A stretch of DNA of 64,000 bases from UBA2199 sp964628035 (GTDB lineage: Bacteria > Acidobacteriota > Aminicenantia > UBA2199): assembly GCA_964628035.1 (NCBI GenBank), contig CAZVPI010000014.1, positions 1 through 64,000 on the forward strand. The letters run 5' to 3'. The position numbers and the translations under genes were made by a program. Under the pieces are notes generated by a model, which saw only the letters and a program-made list of their open reading frames with translations, ran no database searches and had not been told where the DNA came from. Below are positions 17,007 through 25,528 of this stretch, in pieces; the stretch's first letter is position 1, and each line of letters starts with the position of its first letter.

Positions 17007-17906
17007 ATGAACAGCAAGCGCCTGATTTTGCTCCTGACCGCCCTGGTCCTGGCCTCGCCATTGGCGGCGGCCCGGCTGCAGGTGGTGACCACCTATCCAT
17101 ATATCGCCGACCTGGCCAAGCAGGTCGGCGGCGAACGGGTCAACGTGTACGCCCTGGCCGGAGGCCAGTGGGACCCGCACACGATCATGGCCAAGCCCTC
17201 GTTCATCGCCAAGCTGCGCCGGGCCGACCTTCTGGTCATCAACGGCGCCCAGCTGGAGATCGGCTGGCTGCCGCCGCTGCTGAGCCAGGCCAACAACGCC
17301 AAGGTGAACGTCGGCGCCCGGGGGCTGCTCGACCTGTCGCGGGTGGTGAAACTGATCGACGTGCCCGACAGCGTATCGCGCGCCCACGGCGACATCCATC
17401 CCGACGGCAATCCCCATTACTACCTCGATCCGCACAACATGCCCCCCCTGGCCGCGGCCATCGCCGAAAAGCTCTGTGAACTGGACGCCGGCGGAGCCGA
17501 GGCCTACCGCCGCGCCTTGGCCGATTTCCAATCCCGCTGGAGCGCCAAGCTCGGGGAATGGGAGAAGCGCCTGGCGCCGCTGACGGGAGCCCTGGTCATC
17601 GAGTATCACAAGAACTACGACTACCTGTTGCGCCGCTACCAGCTGCAGCTGCTGGGCACGGTGGAACTGCTGCCGGGCATTCCCCCTACCTCCAAGCATA
17701 TCGTGGAGCTGGAGGGAAAAATCGCCTCCGCCCGGGTGCGTTTCATCCTGCAGGACATTTACAACCCCGACGAAGCCTCCCGCCACCTGTCGTCCAAGCA
17801 CGGCATTCCCCTGGTCAAGCTGCCCCACGACGTGGGTGCCGTGCGCGAGGCCGAGGGGGTCTTTTCGCTGTTCGACGAAATCGTCCGGAGGCTATCTCAT
17901 GAATGA
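17007..17906 (+). CDS. ZnuA-like metal ABC transporter substrate-binding protein
   Basis: A 299-residue periplasmic protein of the cluster A-I (ZnuA/TroA/PsaA) family. After a signal peptide (about 1-22) come VVTTYPYIADLAKQVGG, the first metal ligand His58 in WDPHTIM, His137 in GNPHYYLDP and a likely third His near 203 (EYHKNYDYLL). The His-rich loop typical of zinc-specific ZnuA is absent; only GDIHPDGNPH is found. The metal (Zn, Mn, Fe or other) is therefore uncertain. It overlaps the permease gene by 8 nt. Confidence 0.88.
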   Translation: MNSKRLILLLTALVLASPLAAARLQVVTTYPYIADLAKQVGGERVNVYALAGGQWDPHTIMAKPSFIAKLRRADLLVINGAQLEIGWLPPLLSQANNAKVNVGARGLLDLSRVVKLIDVPDSVSRAHGDIHPDGNPHYYLDPHNMPPLAAAIAEKLCELDAGGAEAYRRALADFQSRWSAKLGEWEKRLAPLTGALVIEYHKNYDYLLRRYQLQLLGTVELLPGIPPTSKHIVELEGKIASARVRFILQDIYNPDEASRHLSSKHGIPLVKLPHDVGAVREAEGVFSLFDEIVRRLSHE

Positions 17907-18654
17907 CATCCTGTTTTCCGCCCTGCTGCTCTCGGCGGTGCTGCTGGGGATCAACTCTTATTTCGGTCTGGAGATCATCCGCCGCGGCATCATCTTCACC
18001 GACCTGGCCATCGGCCAAACCGCTGCCCTGGGAGCCGCCGTCTCCCTGTTCTTTTTCGACGGCCGGCTGATGTACCCCATCTCGCTGGCGGCCGCCCTGC
18101 TGGCCGGCCTGCTGATCGCCTTCGTCGCCAGGCGCTGCGGGCACCTCGAGGCCTTCATCGGCCTGATGTACGCCTTCGGCTTCGCCGGCGTCTACATCCT
18201 CCTGTCCAAGTCCTACCACGGCATGGAGGAGTTCCAAAAGCTGATGGCCGCCGACATCCTCTTCACCCCCATGCAGGAAATCCTGCGCACGGCCGCGCTG
18301 TATGCCGTCCTGGGCCTCGTCATCTGGTTCTTTCATCGCCGCGCCGGCGGCGTGCTGCGCGACATCCTGTTCTTCGTGACCTTCGCCATCACCGTCACCA
18401 GCGCCGTGCGCCTGGCCGGCGTGCTGGTGCTGTTTTCGCTGCTGGTGGGCCCGGCGCTGATCGCCACCGTCATCCGCCGCGGCATCCCCCTGATCAACGC
18501 CTGGATCATCGGCACCTTGATCAACGTGGCCGCCATCACCCTGTCCTACCGCTTCGATTTCCCCACCGGCTACACCATCGTGTTCTGCAATGCCCTGGCC
18601 GCCCTGATCGCGACAGGAGTGGGACGGAAAAAGAGCGGCGAAGCATCCGGCTGA
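17899..18654 (+). CDS. ZnuB-like metal ABC transporter permease
   Basis: A 251-residue membrane protein of the ABC-3 family with about eight hydrophobic segments. It has the typical GIIFTDLAIGQTAALGAAVS near the N-terminus and RLAGVLVLFSLLVGPALIA towards the C-terminus. It should form the membrane channel for the ZnuA-like protein. No ZnuC-type ATPase follows; the next operon carries an ECF-type ATPase instead. Translationally coupled to the binding protein. Confidence 0.88.
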   Translation: MNDILFSALLLSAVLLGINSYFGLEIIRRGIIFTDLAIGQTAALGAAVSLFFFDGRLMYPISLAAALLAGLLIAFVARRCGHLEAFIGLMYAFGFAGVYILLSKSYHGMEEFQKLMAADILFTPMQEILRTAALYAVLGLVIWFFHRRAGGVLRDILFFVTFAITVTSAVRLAGVLVLFSLLVGPALIATVIRRGIPLINAWIIGTLINVAAITLSYRFDFPTGYTIVFCNALAALIATGVGRKKSGEASG

Positions 18655-18724
18655 AGGAGGGCCGCGGCCTGCTTTTGCCCTGGCGGCGGGAGCGGCGCAG
18701 GAGGGGCGGTGCCGCCGCCGCGGC

Positions 18725-18753
18725 TTGACAGGCGGCCATCCTTGTGTTACGTT
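18725..18753 (+). promoter_or_regulatory. Promoter of the TonB/ECF operon
   Basis: Perfect -35 TTGACA (18725-18730). At 17-nt spacing the -10 region (TACGTT, 18748-18753) falls inside the palindrome at 18744-18770, so a protein bound there would block RNA polymerase. Confidence 0.55.
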
Positions 18754-18770
18754 TTTGCATTCCGTAACAC
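18744..18770. promoter_or_regulatory. Probable NikR operator
   Basis: GTGTTAC (18744-18750), 13 nt, GTAACAC (18764-18770): a perfect inverted repeat that extends one further base inward on each side. It fits the GTGTTAC-N13/14-GTAACAC sites assigned to NikR in Deltaproteobacteria such as Geobacter. It overlaps the promoter and lies 16 nt before the TonB receptor start. A NikR gene is in the same window at 4555. Confidence 0.8.
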
Positions 18771-18785
18771 CAACGAGGAGGCCGC

Positions 18786-20633
18786 ATGAAGCGCCGCATC
18801 GCCTGTGCCCTTTTCCTGACCTTGGCCGTGCCGCTGGCCGCCCTGCCCGCCGAAGAGGTCGCTGCCAAGACGGCGGAGAACGAGGAGACCGCCAGTCCCC
18901 TTTTCCAGGAGTTCGTGGTGGTGACAGCCAAGATGTCGCCCAAGGAGCTGAAGAACTGCAGCGATTCGCTGCTCCTGCTGGACAAGCCGAAGCTGGAGTT
19001 CACCGCCGCCGCCAGCGCCTTGTCGGCCCTGGCCGGCGAGCCGGGGCTGTTCGTGCAGCGCAGCGGCGACTTCGGCCGCTCCGACCTCGACATCCGCGGT
19101 CTGGGGCAGAACGGCCGGCGCATCGCCGTGCTGGTCAACGGCCGCCCGGAAAAGATGGGCCTCTACGGCTGCGCCGTGACCCACGCCTTTCCCCTGGACA
19201 ACGTCGAGCGCATCGAGGTGATCAAGGGGCCGGCCTCGGTGCTCTACGGCGGCGAGGCCATGGGCGGGGCGGTGAACATCCTCACCCGCCGGCCCGAGAG
19301 AAAATCGGAAAGCCGGCTGCAATTCTCCTACGGAAGCTACCACACCAGCCAGTTGAACCTGCAACAGGGGGGAAAAGCCGGGGTTCTGCGATACATGGTC
19401 ACCTACGACCGGCGCCGGAGCGACGGTCACCTGGAGCACTCCGAATACCAAGGAGACGCGCTGACCTCTCGCTTCGACTGGGAGCTGGCGCCATCCCTGG
19501 AACTCTCCCTGCAGGGCAAGTACTTCAGCGGCGACAAGCACGAGCCCGGCACGGTGGAGAAGCCGTTGGCCGATGCCTGGAACGACTACCGCCGCGGCGC
19601 CGTCGACCTCTCGTTGACCGGCAAGGGCGCCCGCGACGAATGGAGCCTGCGCCTGTATCACAACTTCGGCAAGCACCGCTTCTCCGACGGCTGGGATTCG
19701 ATGGATGCCACCCAGGGCGCCCTGGCCCGCTGGACGACCCGCCGGCTCAAGAGCCACTCCCTCCTGGTCGGCGGGGATTTCCGCCGCTTCGGCGGCCAAA
19801 GCAACAACTTCCCCAGGGGAACATGGCACAAGAGCGAGGGATCGCTGTTCTTCCATGACGACTGGCTGCCGTCGGCCTCGCTCGTGGTCAGCGCCGGCGC
19901 CCGCCTGCAGCTCGATTCCCTCTACGGCGGCGAGTTCTGCCCCCAGGCCGGGCTGGTCTGGCACGCGACGCCGGTGCTCTCGGCGCGCCTGCAGGCCAGC
20001 AAGGGCTTCCGCTCGCCGCAGCTCAACGAGCTGTACATGTTCCCGGCGGCCAACCCCGGCCTAAAGCCCGAGCGTACCTGGAACTACGAGATCGGCATCG
20101 ACTGGCGCTTGGCACCGCGCTGGGCCCTGCTGGCCAGCGCATTCCAGATGCGCGGCAGCAACCTGATCGAGACCCAGCCCAATCCCGACCCAGGCAACCG
20201 CTACCTATTTCTCAACACCGGCCGCTTTCAGTTCATCGGATTCGAGGCGGGGCTGCGCGCTAATCCCTTCGACCCATTGGAACTGGAATGCAGCCATGCC
20301 TTCCTCGATCCCGGCGAGCAGACCGCCGGCCGGCCGGGGCACAAGTGGGACCTGTCCCTGCGCTTCCGCTCGCGCCGGCTCGACGCCTCGCTGCAGGGAC
20401 AGCAGGTCAACACCTACTTCGCCGCGGCGAACTCCCAGAAGCCCATCCCCTCCTACCTTGTCGTGAACGCCCGCCTGGTGGCCAAGTTCATGCGCAACCT
20501 CGACGTGATCGTCGACCTCAACAATGTCCTGGACGAGGACTATGTCCTCTACGGTGAGTTCCCGGGAATGTCCGCCGGCACCTTCGCCATGCCCGGCCGC
20601 AACGTCTCGCTTGGCCTGCGCTGGACGCGTTGA
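18786..20633 (+). CDS. TonB-dependent receptor, likely nickel or nickel-complex uptake
   Basis: A 615-residue outer-membrane receptor with a signal peptide (about 1-23). A possible TonB-box/plug start (FVVVTAKMSP, about 42-51) precedes a plug domain with IRGLGQNGRRIAVLVNGRPEKMG, VERIEVIKGPASVLYG and AMGGAVNILTRRP. A beta-barrel runs to the C-terminus (NVSLGLRWTR). The NikR-type operator in front and ECF transporter genes behind suggest import of nickel (or cobalt), free or chelated. GAGGAGG precedes the ATG. Its last bases overlap the next start (TTGA). Confidence 0.88.
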   Translation: MKRRIACALFLTLAVPLAALPAEEVAAKTAENEETASPLFQEFVVVTAKMSPKELKNCSDSLLLLDKPKLEFTAAASALSALAGEPGLFVQRSGDFGRSDLDIRGLGQNGRRIAVLVNGRPEKMGLYGCAVTHAFPLDNVERIEVIKGPASVLYGGEAMGGAVNILTRRPERKSESRLQFSYGSYHTSQLNLQQGGKAGVLRYMVTYDRRRSDGHLEHSEYQGDALTSRFDWELAPSLELSLQGKYFSGDKHEPGTVEKPLADAWNDYRRGAVDLSLTGKGARDEWSLRLYHNFGKHRFSDGWDSMDATQGALARWTTRRLKSHSLLVGGDFRRFGGQSNNFPRGTWHKSEGSLFFHDDWLPSASLVVSAGARLQLDSLYGGEFCPQAGLVWHATPVLSARLQASKGFRSPQLNELYMFPAANPGLKPERTWNYEIGIDWRLAPRWALLASAFQMRGSNLIETQPNPDPGNRYLFLNTGRFQFIGFEAGLRANPFDPLELECSHAFLDPGEQTAGRPGHKWDLSLRFRSRRLDASLQGQQVNTYFAAANSQKPIPSYLVVNARLVAKFMRNLDVIVDLNNVLDEDYVLYGEFPGMSAGTFAMPGRNVSLGLRWTR

Positions 20634-21160
20634 GGCATCCCAGTTTCGATTACGTGCTGGCCGGGATGCTGCTCGCGGCCGCCCTGGTGCTGCCCGTCTT
20701 CTTCCACGTCCTGGGCCTGGGCAGCGCCTTCATGCCCATGTTCTACCCGCTGGCCCTGGCCGGCTTCCTGGTGGCGCCGGCGCTGGCCATGATCGTGGGC
20801 GTCTCGGCGCCGCTGCTTTCAGCCCTGCTGACCGGCATGCCCCCCTTCTACCCGCCCATCGCCTTCATCATGACGGCCGAGGGGCTGCTGTTCACCGCCC
20901 TGCCCCAGCCGTTGAAAAAGATCCTGCCCCTGGGAGACCGGCCGGCCCTGCTGGCCGTAGTGCTGCTCGACCGCGTCCTGCTCTTCGTACTGATCCAGGC
21001 CATGGCCGCCTTCATGGAGCTGCCGCCGCGCCTGCTGGGCTTCGCGGCGGTCGTGCGCGGCCTGCCCGGGCTGGCGCTGATGCTGGCCGTGCTGCCCTGG
21101 ATCATCCCGCTTCTGCGCGCGCGCCGGGAGCGCGTGCTGCAACGCCATGACCAAGAGTGA
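20630..21160 (+). CDS. ECF transporter substrate-binding (S) component
   Basis: A 176-residue hydrophobic protein with five or six membrane segments (for example FDYVLAGMLLAAALVLPVFFH, then MFYPLALAGFLVAPALAMIVG). The segment FMPMFYPLALAG and overall length fit ECF S-components. Start is a TTG inside the preceding stop (TTGA). It is not of the CbiM/NikM type (no MHI/MHIPDG start), although MRHP has a His at position 3. With EcfT and EcfA in the same operon it should form a complete ECF importer. The substrate is inferred to be nickel from the upstream operator. Confidence 0.75.
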   Translation: MRHPSFDYVLAGMLLAAALVLPVFFHVLGLGSAFMPMFYPLALAGFLVAPALAMIVGVSAPLLSALLTGMPPFYPPIAFIMTAEGLLFTALPQPLKKILPLGDRPALLAVVLLDRVLLFVLIQAMAAFMELPPRLLGFAAVVRGLPGLALMLAVLPWIIPLLRARRERVLQRHDQE

Positions 21161-21740
21161 CTTCTTCTCCGGCCTGGCGGCCTCGTGGGACGAGCAGCAC
21201 TCGCGCCCAGAGGAGGTGGAGCGCCTGCGCCGTTTCGCCGTTCACTTCCGCCTGCGGCCCGGCGCGCGCGTGCTCGACGTTGGCTGCGGCAGCGGCCGCC
21301 TCGTCCCGCTGATCCTGGAGGCGGTCGGCGCCGGCGGCAGCCTGGTCGAGCTCGACTTCGCGCCGGGGATGGTCGATCTGGCCCGGCGCAAGACCGGCGA
21401 CCCCCGGGTGACGTTCCGGGTGGGCGACGCCCACGACCTGCCTTTCCCGGACAGCGACTTCGACACCGTGATCGCCCTGGCCCTTCTCCCCCATCTGGAC
21501 AACCGCGGAAAGGCGCTTCGCGAGTTCCGCCGCGTCCTCAAGCCAGGAGGACTGCTGATCATCGCCCACCAGCTGGGCCGCGAAGCCCTCGACCGCCTGC
21601 ACGGCGACAGCAGCGAGCCCGTGCGCCGCGACCGCCTCCCGGAAAAAGGGGTCCTGGCCCGGCTGCTGGATGCCGCCGGGTACTCCGCCGTCGAAATCGT
21701 CGACGAGCCCGACCGCTACCTGGCCTGGGCGCGGGGTTGA
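21147..21740 (+). CDS. Class I SAM-dependent methyltransferase
   Basis: A 197-residue methyltransferase (Methyltransf_11 type). Motif I is VLDVGCGSGRL (about 42-52), the acidic end of strand 2 is LVELDFAPGMV, and motif IV lies near FDTVIALALLPHLD, followed by RVLKPGGLLIIAH. It overlaps the S-component gene by 14 nt and ends 3 nt before EcfT, so it is made with the transporter. Its substrate is unknown; a role in modifying a metal ligand is only a guess. Confidence 0.85.
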   Translation: MTKSDFFSGLAASWDEQHSRPEEVERLRRFAVHFRLRPGARVLDVGCGSGRLVPLILEAVGAGGSLVELDFAPGMVDLARRKTGDPRVTFRVGDAHDLPFPDSDFDTVIALALLPHLDNRGKALREFRRVLKPGGLLIIAHQLGREALDRLHGDSSEPVRRDRLPEKGVLARLLDAAGYSAVEIVDEPDRYLAWARG

Positions 21741-21743
21741 GCC

Positions 21744-22438
21744 ATGAAGACCGGACCTCTCGCCGCCGTCGATCCCCGCGCCAAGCTGGCGGCCTTCCTG
21801 GCCGTCCAGGCCCTGCTGTTCATCCCCTCGCCGCAGCCGCCGCAACTCCGCCTCCTGGCCGTCGCCGTTCCGCTGCTGGCGCTGCTTCCGCTGGCGCCGG
21901 GCGCCTGCAGGCGCTGGCTGCGGCTTCTGGCGATCTCGGCGCCGCTGCTGGCGTTTCTCGCCCTCAGCGCCCTGCTCGGCCCGGCCGCCCCGGCGGCCGC
22001 CGCGCGCCTGGGGCTGCGGATGGCGGCCAAGGCCGTTCTTGTCCTGTTATCCCTGTCCGTCTTTATCTTGGGCGAGGAACCGGGGCGCACGCTGCAGGCC
22101 CTGCGCCAGCTGGGGCTGCCCCTCCCGGCGGTCACAGTGATGGCCCTCGGCCTGCGCTTCGCCGGCCAGTGGCGCATCGAGCTGGAAGCGCTGCGCCGCG
22201 CCTGGACCGGACGCAACGCCGCCGCCCTGCCCCTGCTGCGCCGCGCCCGCCTGGCCGGCCGGATGCTGCCCCTCTTCTTCGAGCGCTTGTTCGCAGGCGC
22301 GGTCGGCGTCCACGACGCCATGGTCGGCCGTGGTTTCCACGGCCCATTGCCTGCCTGGCGGCGCCTGGCCTTCTCCGGCCGCGACGCGGTCTTCCTGGCG
22401 CTCGTCGCCCTGGCGGCCACGCTCGCCGCCCTGTTGCC

Positions 22439-22442
<4 letters not shown>
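21744..22442 (+). CDS. ecfT: ECF transporter T component (CbiQ/EcfT family)
   Basis: A 232-residue membrane protein. It opens LAAVDPRAKLAAFLAVQALLF, and the cytoplasmic coupling helices carry the two Ala-Arg-Gly-like signatures, here RRAWTGRNAA (about 150-159) and MVGRGFHG (about 193-200). These match the CbiQ/EcfT pattern that docks on the ATPases. Four or five hydrophobic segments are visible. It is coupled by ATGA overlap to the ATPase gene. Confidence 0.88.
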
Positions 22443-23179
<737 letters not shown>

Positions 23180-23534
23180 ACTCGGCGTAAAGTGCAGGGC
23201 GTAAGGTTCAGGGATGAAAGCGCAAGGCAAAGGCAAAAGTGAAGAAAAGACCTCTCATCTGTCCGCTGCCATGGCTGACAGTTCTTTTGCTTTTTTACTG
23301 TCACTGACAATTGCCTTGGGCCTTCGTTTTGGAAATTGGAATTTGGGATTTAAGTCTTCCGATTGCATCTTCTCTTTCCGTAAACCGTAAACCGTCCACC
23401 GTCAACCGATTTCACCCCTGACTGACTTGCATTTCAGCCCCGAATCCGGTATTCTTGCCCCTTGATTTACGCGACGGGATGGAAGGCTCTCGTTCCCCCG
23501 TAAGCAGAATCCGAAACAGAAGGATCTCGATCCG
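23180..23534 (+). other. Intergenic, 355 nt, repeats and promoter of the C69 gene
   Basis: Contains an A/G-rich fragment of the dispersed repeat (GCAAGGCAAAGGCAAAAGTGAAG, about 23222-23244), a GGAAATTGGAATTTGGGATTT block (23331-23351) and CCGTAAACCGTAAACCGT (23376-23393). A promoter is likely at TTGCAT (23427-23432), 17 nt, TATTCT (23450-23455), for the gene at 23535. No coding potential seen. Confidence 0.5.
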
Positions 23535-25193
23535 ATGAACATCCGCACCTGGACCATAACCTTGGCGCTGCTGCTGGCCCTGGCGCCGGCGGCGTCCGGC
23601 TGCACCAACTTCCTGGTCAGCAAGGGCGCCTCGGCCGACCGCTCGATCCTGATCACCTACTCGGCCGACTCGCACGCGCTGTACGGCGACCTGAACTTCA
23701 TACCAGCCGGCGAGCACATCGAGGGCACCTGGATCGACGTCTTCGACGGCGACAGCGGCAAGTACCTGGGCAAGGTGCGCCAGGCGCGCCGCACCTGGCA
23801 GGTGGTCGGGCTGATCAACGAGCACCAGGTGGCCATCGGCGAGACCACCTTCGGCGGCCGCGAGGAGCTGATGGATCCCAAGGGCGTCGTCGACTACGGC
23901 AGCCTGATGAACCTGGCGCTGCAGCGTTCGCGCACCGCCCGCGAGGCGCTGCAGGTGATGACCTCGCTGGTCGAGGAGTACGGCTACGCCTCCAGCGGCG
24001 AGTCCTTCTCCGTCTCCGACCCCGACGAGGCGTGGATCCTGGAGATGATCTCCAAGGGGCCCGAGCGCAAGGGAGCCGTCTGGGTGGCGCGCCAGGTGCC
24101 CGACGGCTACGTCTGCGGCCACGCCAACCAGGCGCGCATCCACCAGTTCCCCCTGCAGAAGGGCAACTCCTTCTTCGACAAGAGGCAGACGACCTTCCAT
24201 TCGGCCGACGTCGTCTCCTTCGCCCGCGAGAAGGGCTATTTCCAGGGCTCCGACGCCGAGTTCAGCTTCGCCAACGCCTACTGCCCGCCCGACTTCGGCG
24301 GCCGCCGCTTCTGCGACGCCCGCGTCTGGCAGTTCTTCCGCCGCGTCACCCCCGACTCCAGGCAAATGGACGCCTACGAGGACTGGGCGCTGGGCATCAA
24401 GGCCGACGCCGCCCCCATGCCCCTGTTCGTCAAGCCCGACCGCAAGCTCTCCCTGCGCGACGTGATGGAGCTCATGCGCGACCATTACGAGGGCAGCGCC
24501 ATGGACATGAACCACGACATCGGCGCCGGCCCCTTCGCCCTCCCCTACCGCTGGCGGCCGATGACCTGGAAGCTCGACAAGGAGGCCAAGGAGGGCTATT
24601 TTTTCGAGCGCGCCACTTCGACCCAGCAGACCGCCTACTCGTTCGTCGCCCAGTCGCGCTCCTGGCTGCCGGGCGCCATCGGCGGCATCTTCTGGGTGGG
24701 CATGGACGACACCTTCAGCACCGTCTACGCCCCCATGTACTGCGGCATCCGCCGCGTGCCGCCCAGCTATGCCCGCGGGACCGGCACCTTCGACCGCTTC
24801 AGCTGGGACTCGGCCTTCTGGGTGTTCAACTTCGTGTCCAACTGGGCCTATTCCCGCTACCAGGACATGATCCAGGACATCCAGGCCGTGCAGCGCGAGA
24901 TCGAGGGCAAGTACCTCGCCGTCCAGCCCGAGCTCGAGGCGGCGGCCCTGGAGCTGTACAAGCGCTCGCCCGAGCTGGCCCGCGACCGCCTCACCGCCTA
25001 CAGCGTGGACGAGGGCGAGGCGCTGGTCAAGCGCTGGCGGCAGCTGGGCGAGTTCCTGGTCTGGAAGTACCTGGACGGCAACGTCCGCGACAGCCAGGGC
25101 AAGGTCACCCACCCGCCGTATCCCAGGGCGTGGTACGAGCGCATCATCAAGGAGACCGGGGACAGGTTCAAGGTGCCAGAGGCAAAGAAATAA
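23535..25193 (+). CDS. Secreted C69 family dipeptidase-like hydrolase
   Basis: A 552-residue N-terminal-nucleophile hydrolase of the peptidase U34/C69 family. The signal peptide ends at ASG and the next residue, Cys23 in CTNFLVSKGAS, is the family nucleophile, released as N-terminus by processing. Further family features are GLINEHQVAIGETTFGGRE and LVEEYGYASSGESFSVSDP, then DEAWILEM. Members are dipeptidases or amidases; this one is longer than Lactobacillus PepD (about 470 residues). The same Cys could instead be lipidated, as SGC resembles a lipobox. Confidence 0.87.
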   Translation: MNIRTWTITLALLLALAPAASGCTNFLVSKGASADRSILITYSADSHALYGDLNFIPAGEHIEGTWIDVFDGDSGKYLGKVRQARRTWQVVGLINEHQVAIGETTFGGREELMDPKGVVDYGSLMNLALQRSRTAREALQVMTSLVEEYGYASSGESFSVSDPDEAWILEMISKGPERKGAVWVARQVPDGYVCGHANQARIHQFPLQKGNSFFDKRQTTFHSADVVSFAREKGYFQGSDAEFSFANAYCPPDFGGRRFCDARVWQFFRRVTPDSRQMDAYEDWALGIKADAAPMPLFVKPDRKLSLRDVMELMRDHYEGSAMDMNHDIGAGPFALPYRWRPMTWKLDKEAKEGYFFERATSTQQTAYSFVAQSRSWLPGAIGGIFWVGMDDTFSTVYAPMYCGIRRVPPSYARGTGTFDRFSWDSAFWVFNFVSNWAYSRYQDMIQDIQAVQREIEGKYLAVQPELEAAALELYKRSPELARDRLTAYSVDEGEALVKRWRQLGEFLVWKYLDGNVRDSQGKVTHPPYPRAWYERIIKETGDRFKVPEAKK

Positions 25194-25528
25194 TGCAAAG
25201 GGAAAAGGAAAAAGGTAAAAGGTAAAAGTGAAGAGGCGGACAATCGCCTGAGTTCCCTGCTTTTGCCTTCTCCCTTTTTCCTTGTTTGGGGGAAAGGCGG
25301 CCTCGGGGCCGCCTCCGCCCTTCACATTCCAAATCTCAAGCGCCCATTCCAAATAGGTTCCACGCACCAATGCCCCACTGAACAAAACGGGAAAAAGCAC
25401 CAAAAGTGCATGGGTTTGGGTCATGCGGACGCATCGTTCCCGTCAGGGGATTGGCATGCGGTGCTTGTTCGTGATTTGCTGCTTGGTGCTTGATTTTATT
25501 CATCCCATCCTCCACATGCTTCGTGGCG
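25194..25528. other. Intergenic between convergent genes, 335 nt
   Basis: Starts with A/G-rich repeats (GGAAAAAGGTAAAAGG) mirrored by C/T-rich TTGCCTTCTCCCTTTTTCC (25263-25281). It then holds the hairpin at 25296-25313 and non-coding text with CATTCCAAAT units. No gene seen. Confidence 0.5.
25288..25313 (-). terminator. Possible terminator of the 25529 gene
   Basis: GGCGGCC-TCGG-GGCCGCC, 7-bp perfect stem. On the minus strand it is followed by TTTCCCCC, a short and imperfect T tract. It lies about 215 nt past the stop, so the assignment is tentative. Confidence 0.35.

Noticed and set aside
18744..18770. Zur or Fur box
   Set aside because: The palindrome lacks the A/T-rich GATAATGAT or GTTATAATATAAC pattern and fits the GTGTTAC-N13-GTAACAC NikR class exactly.
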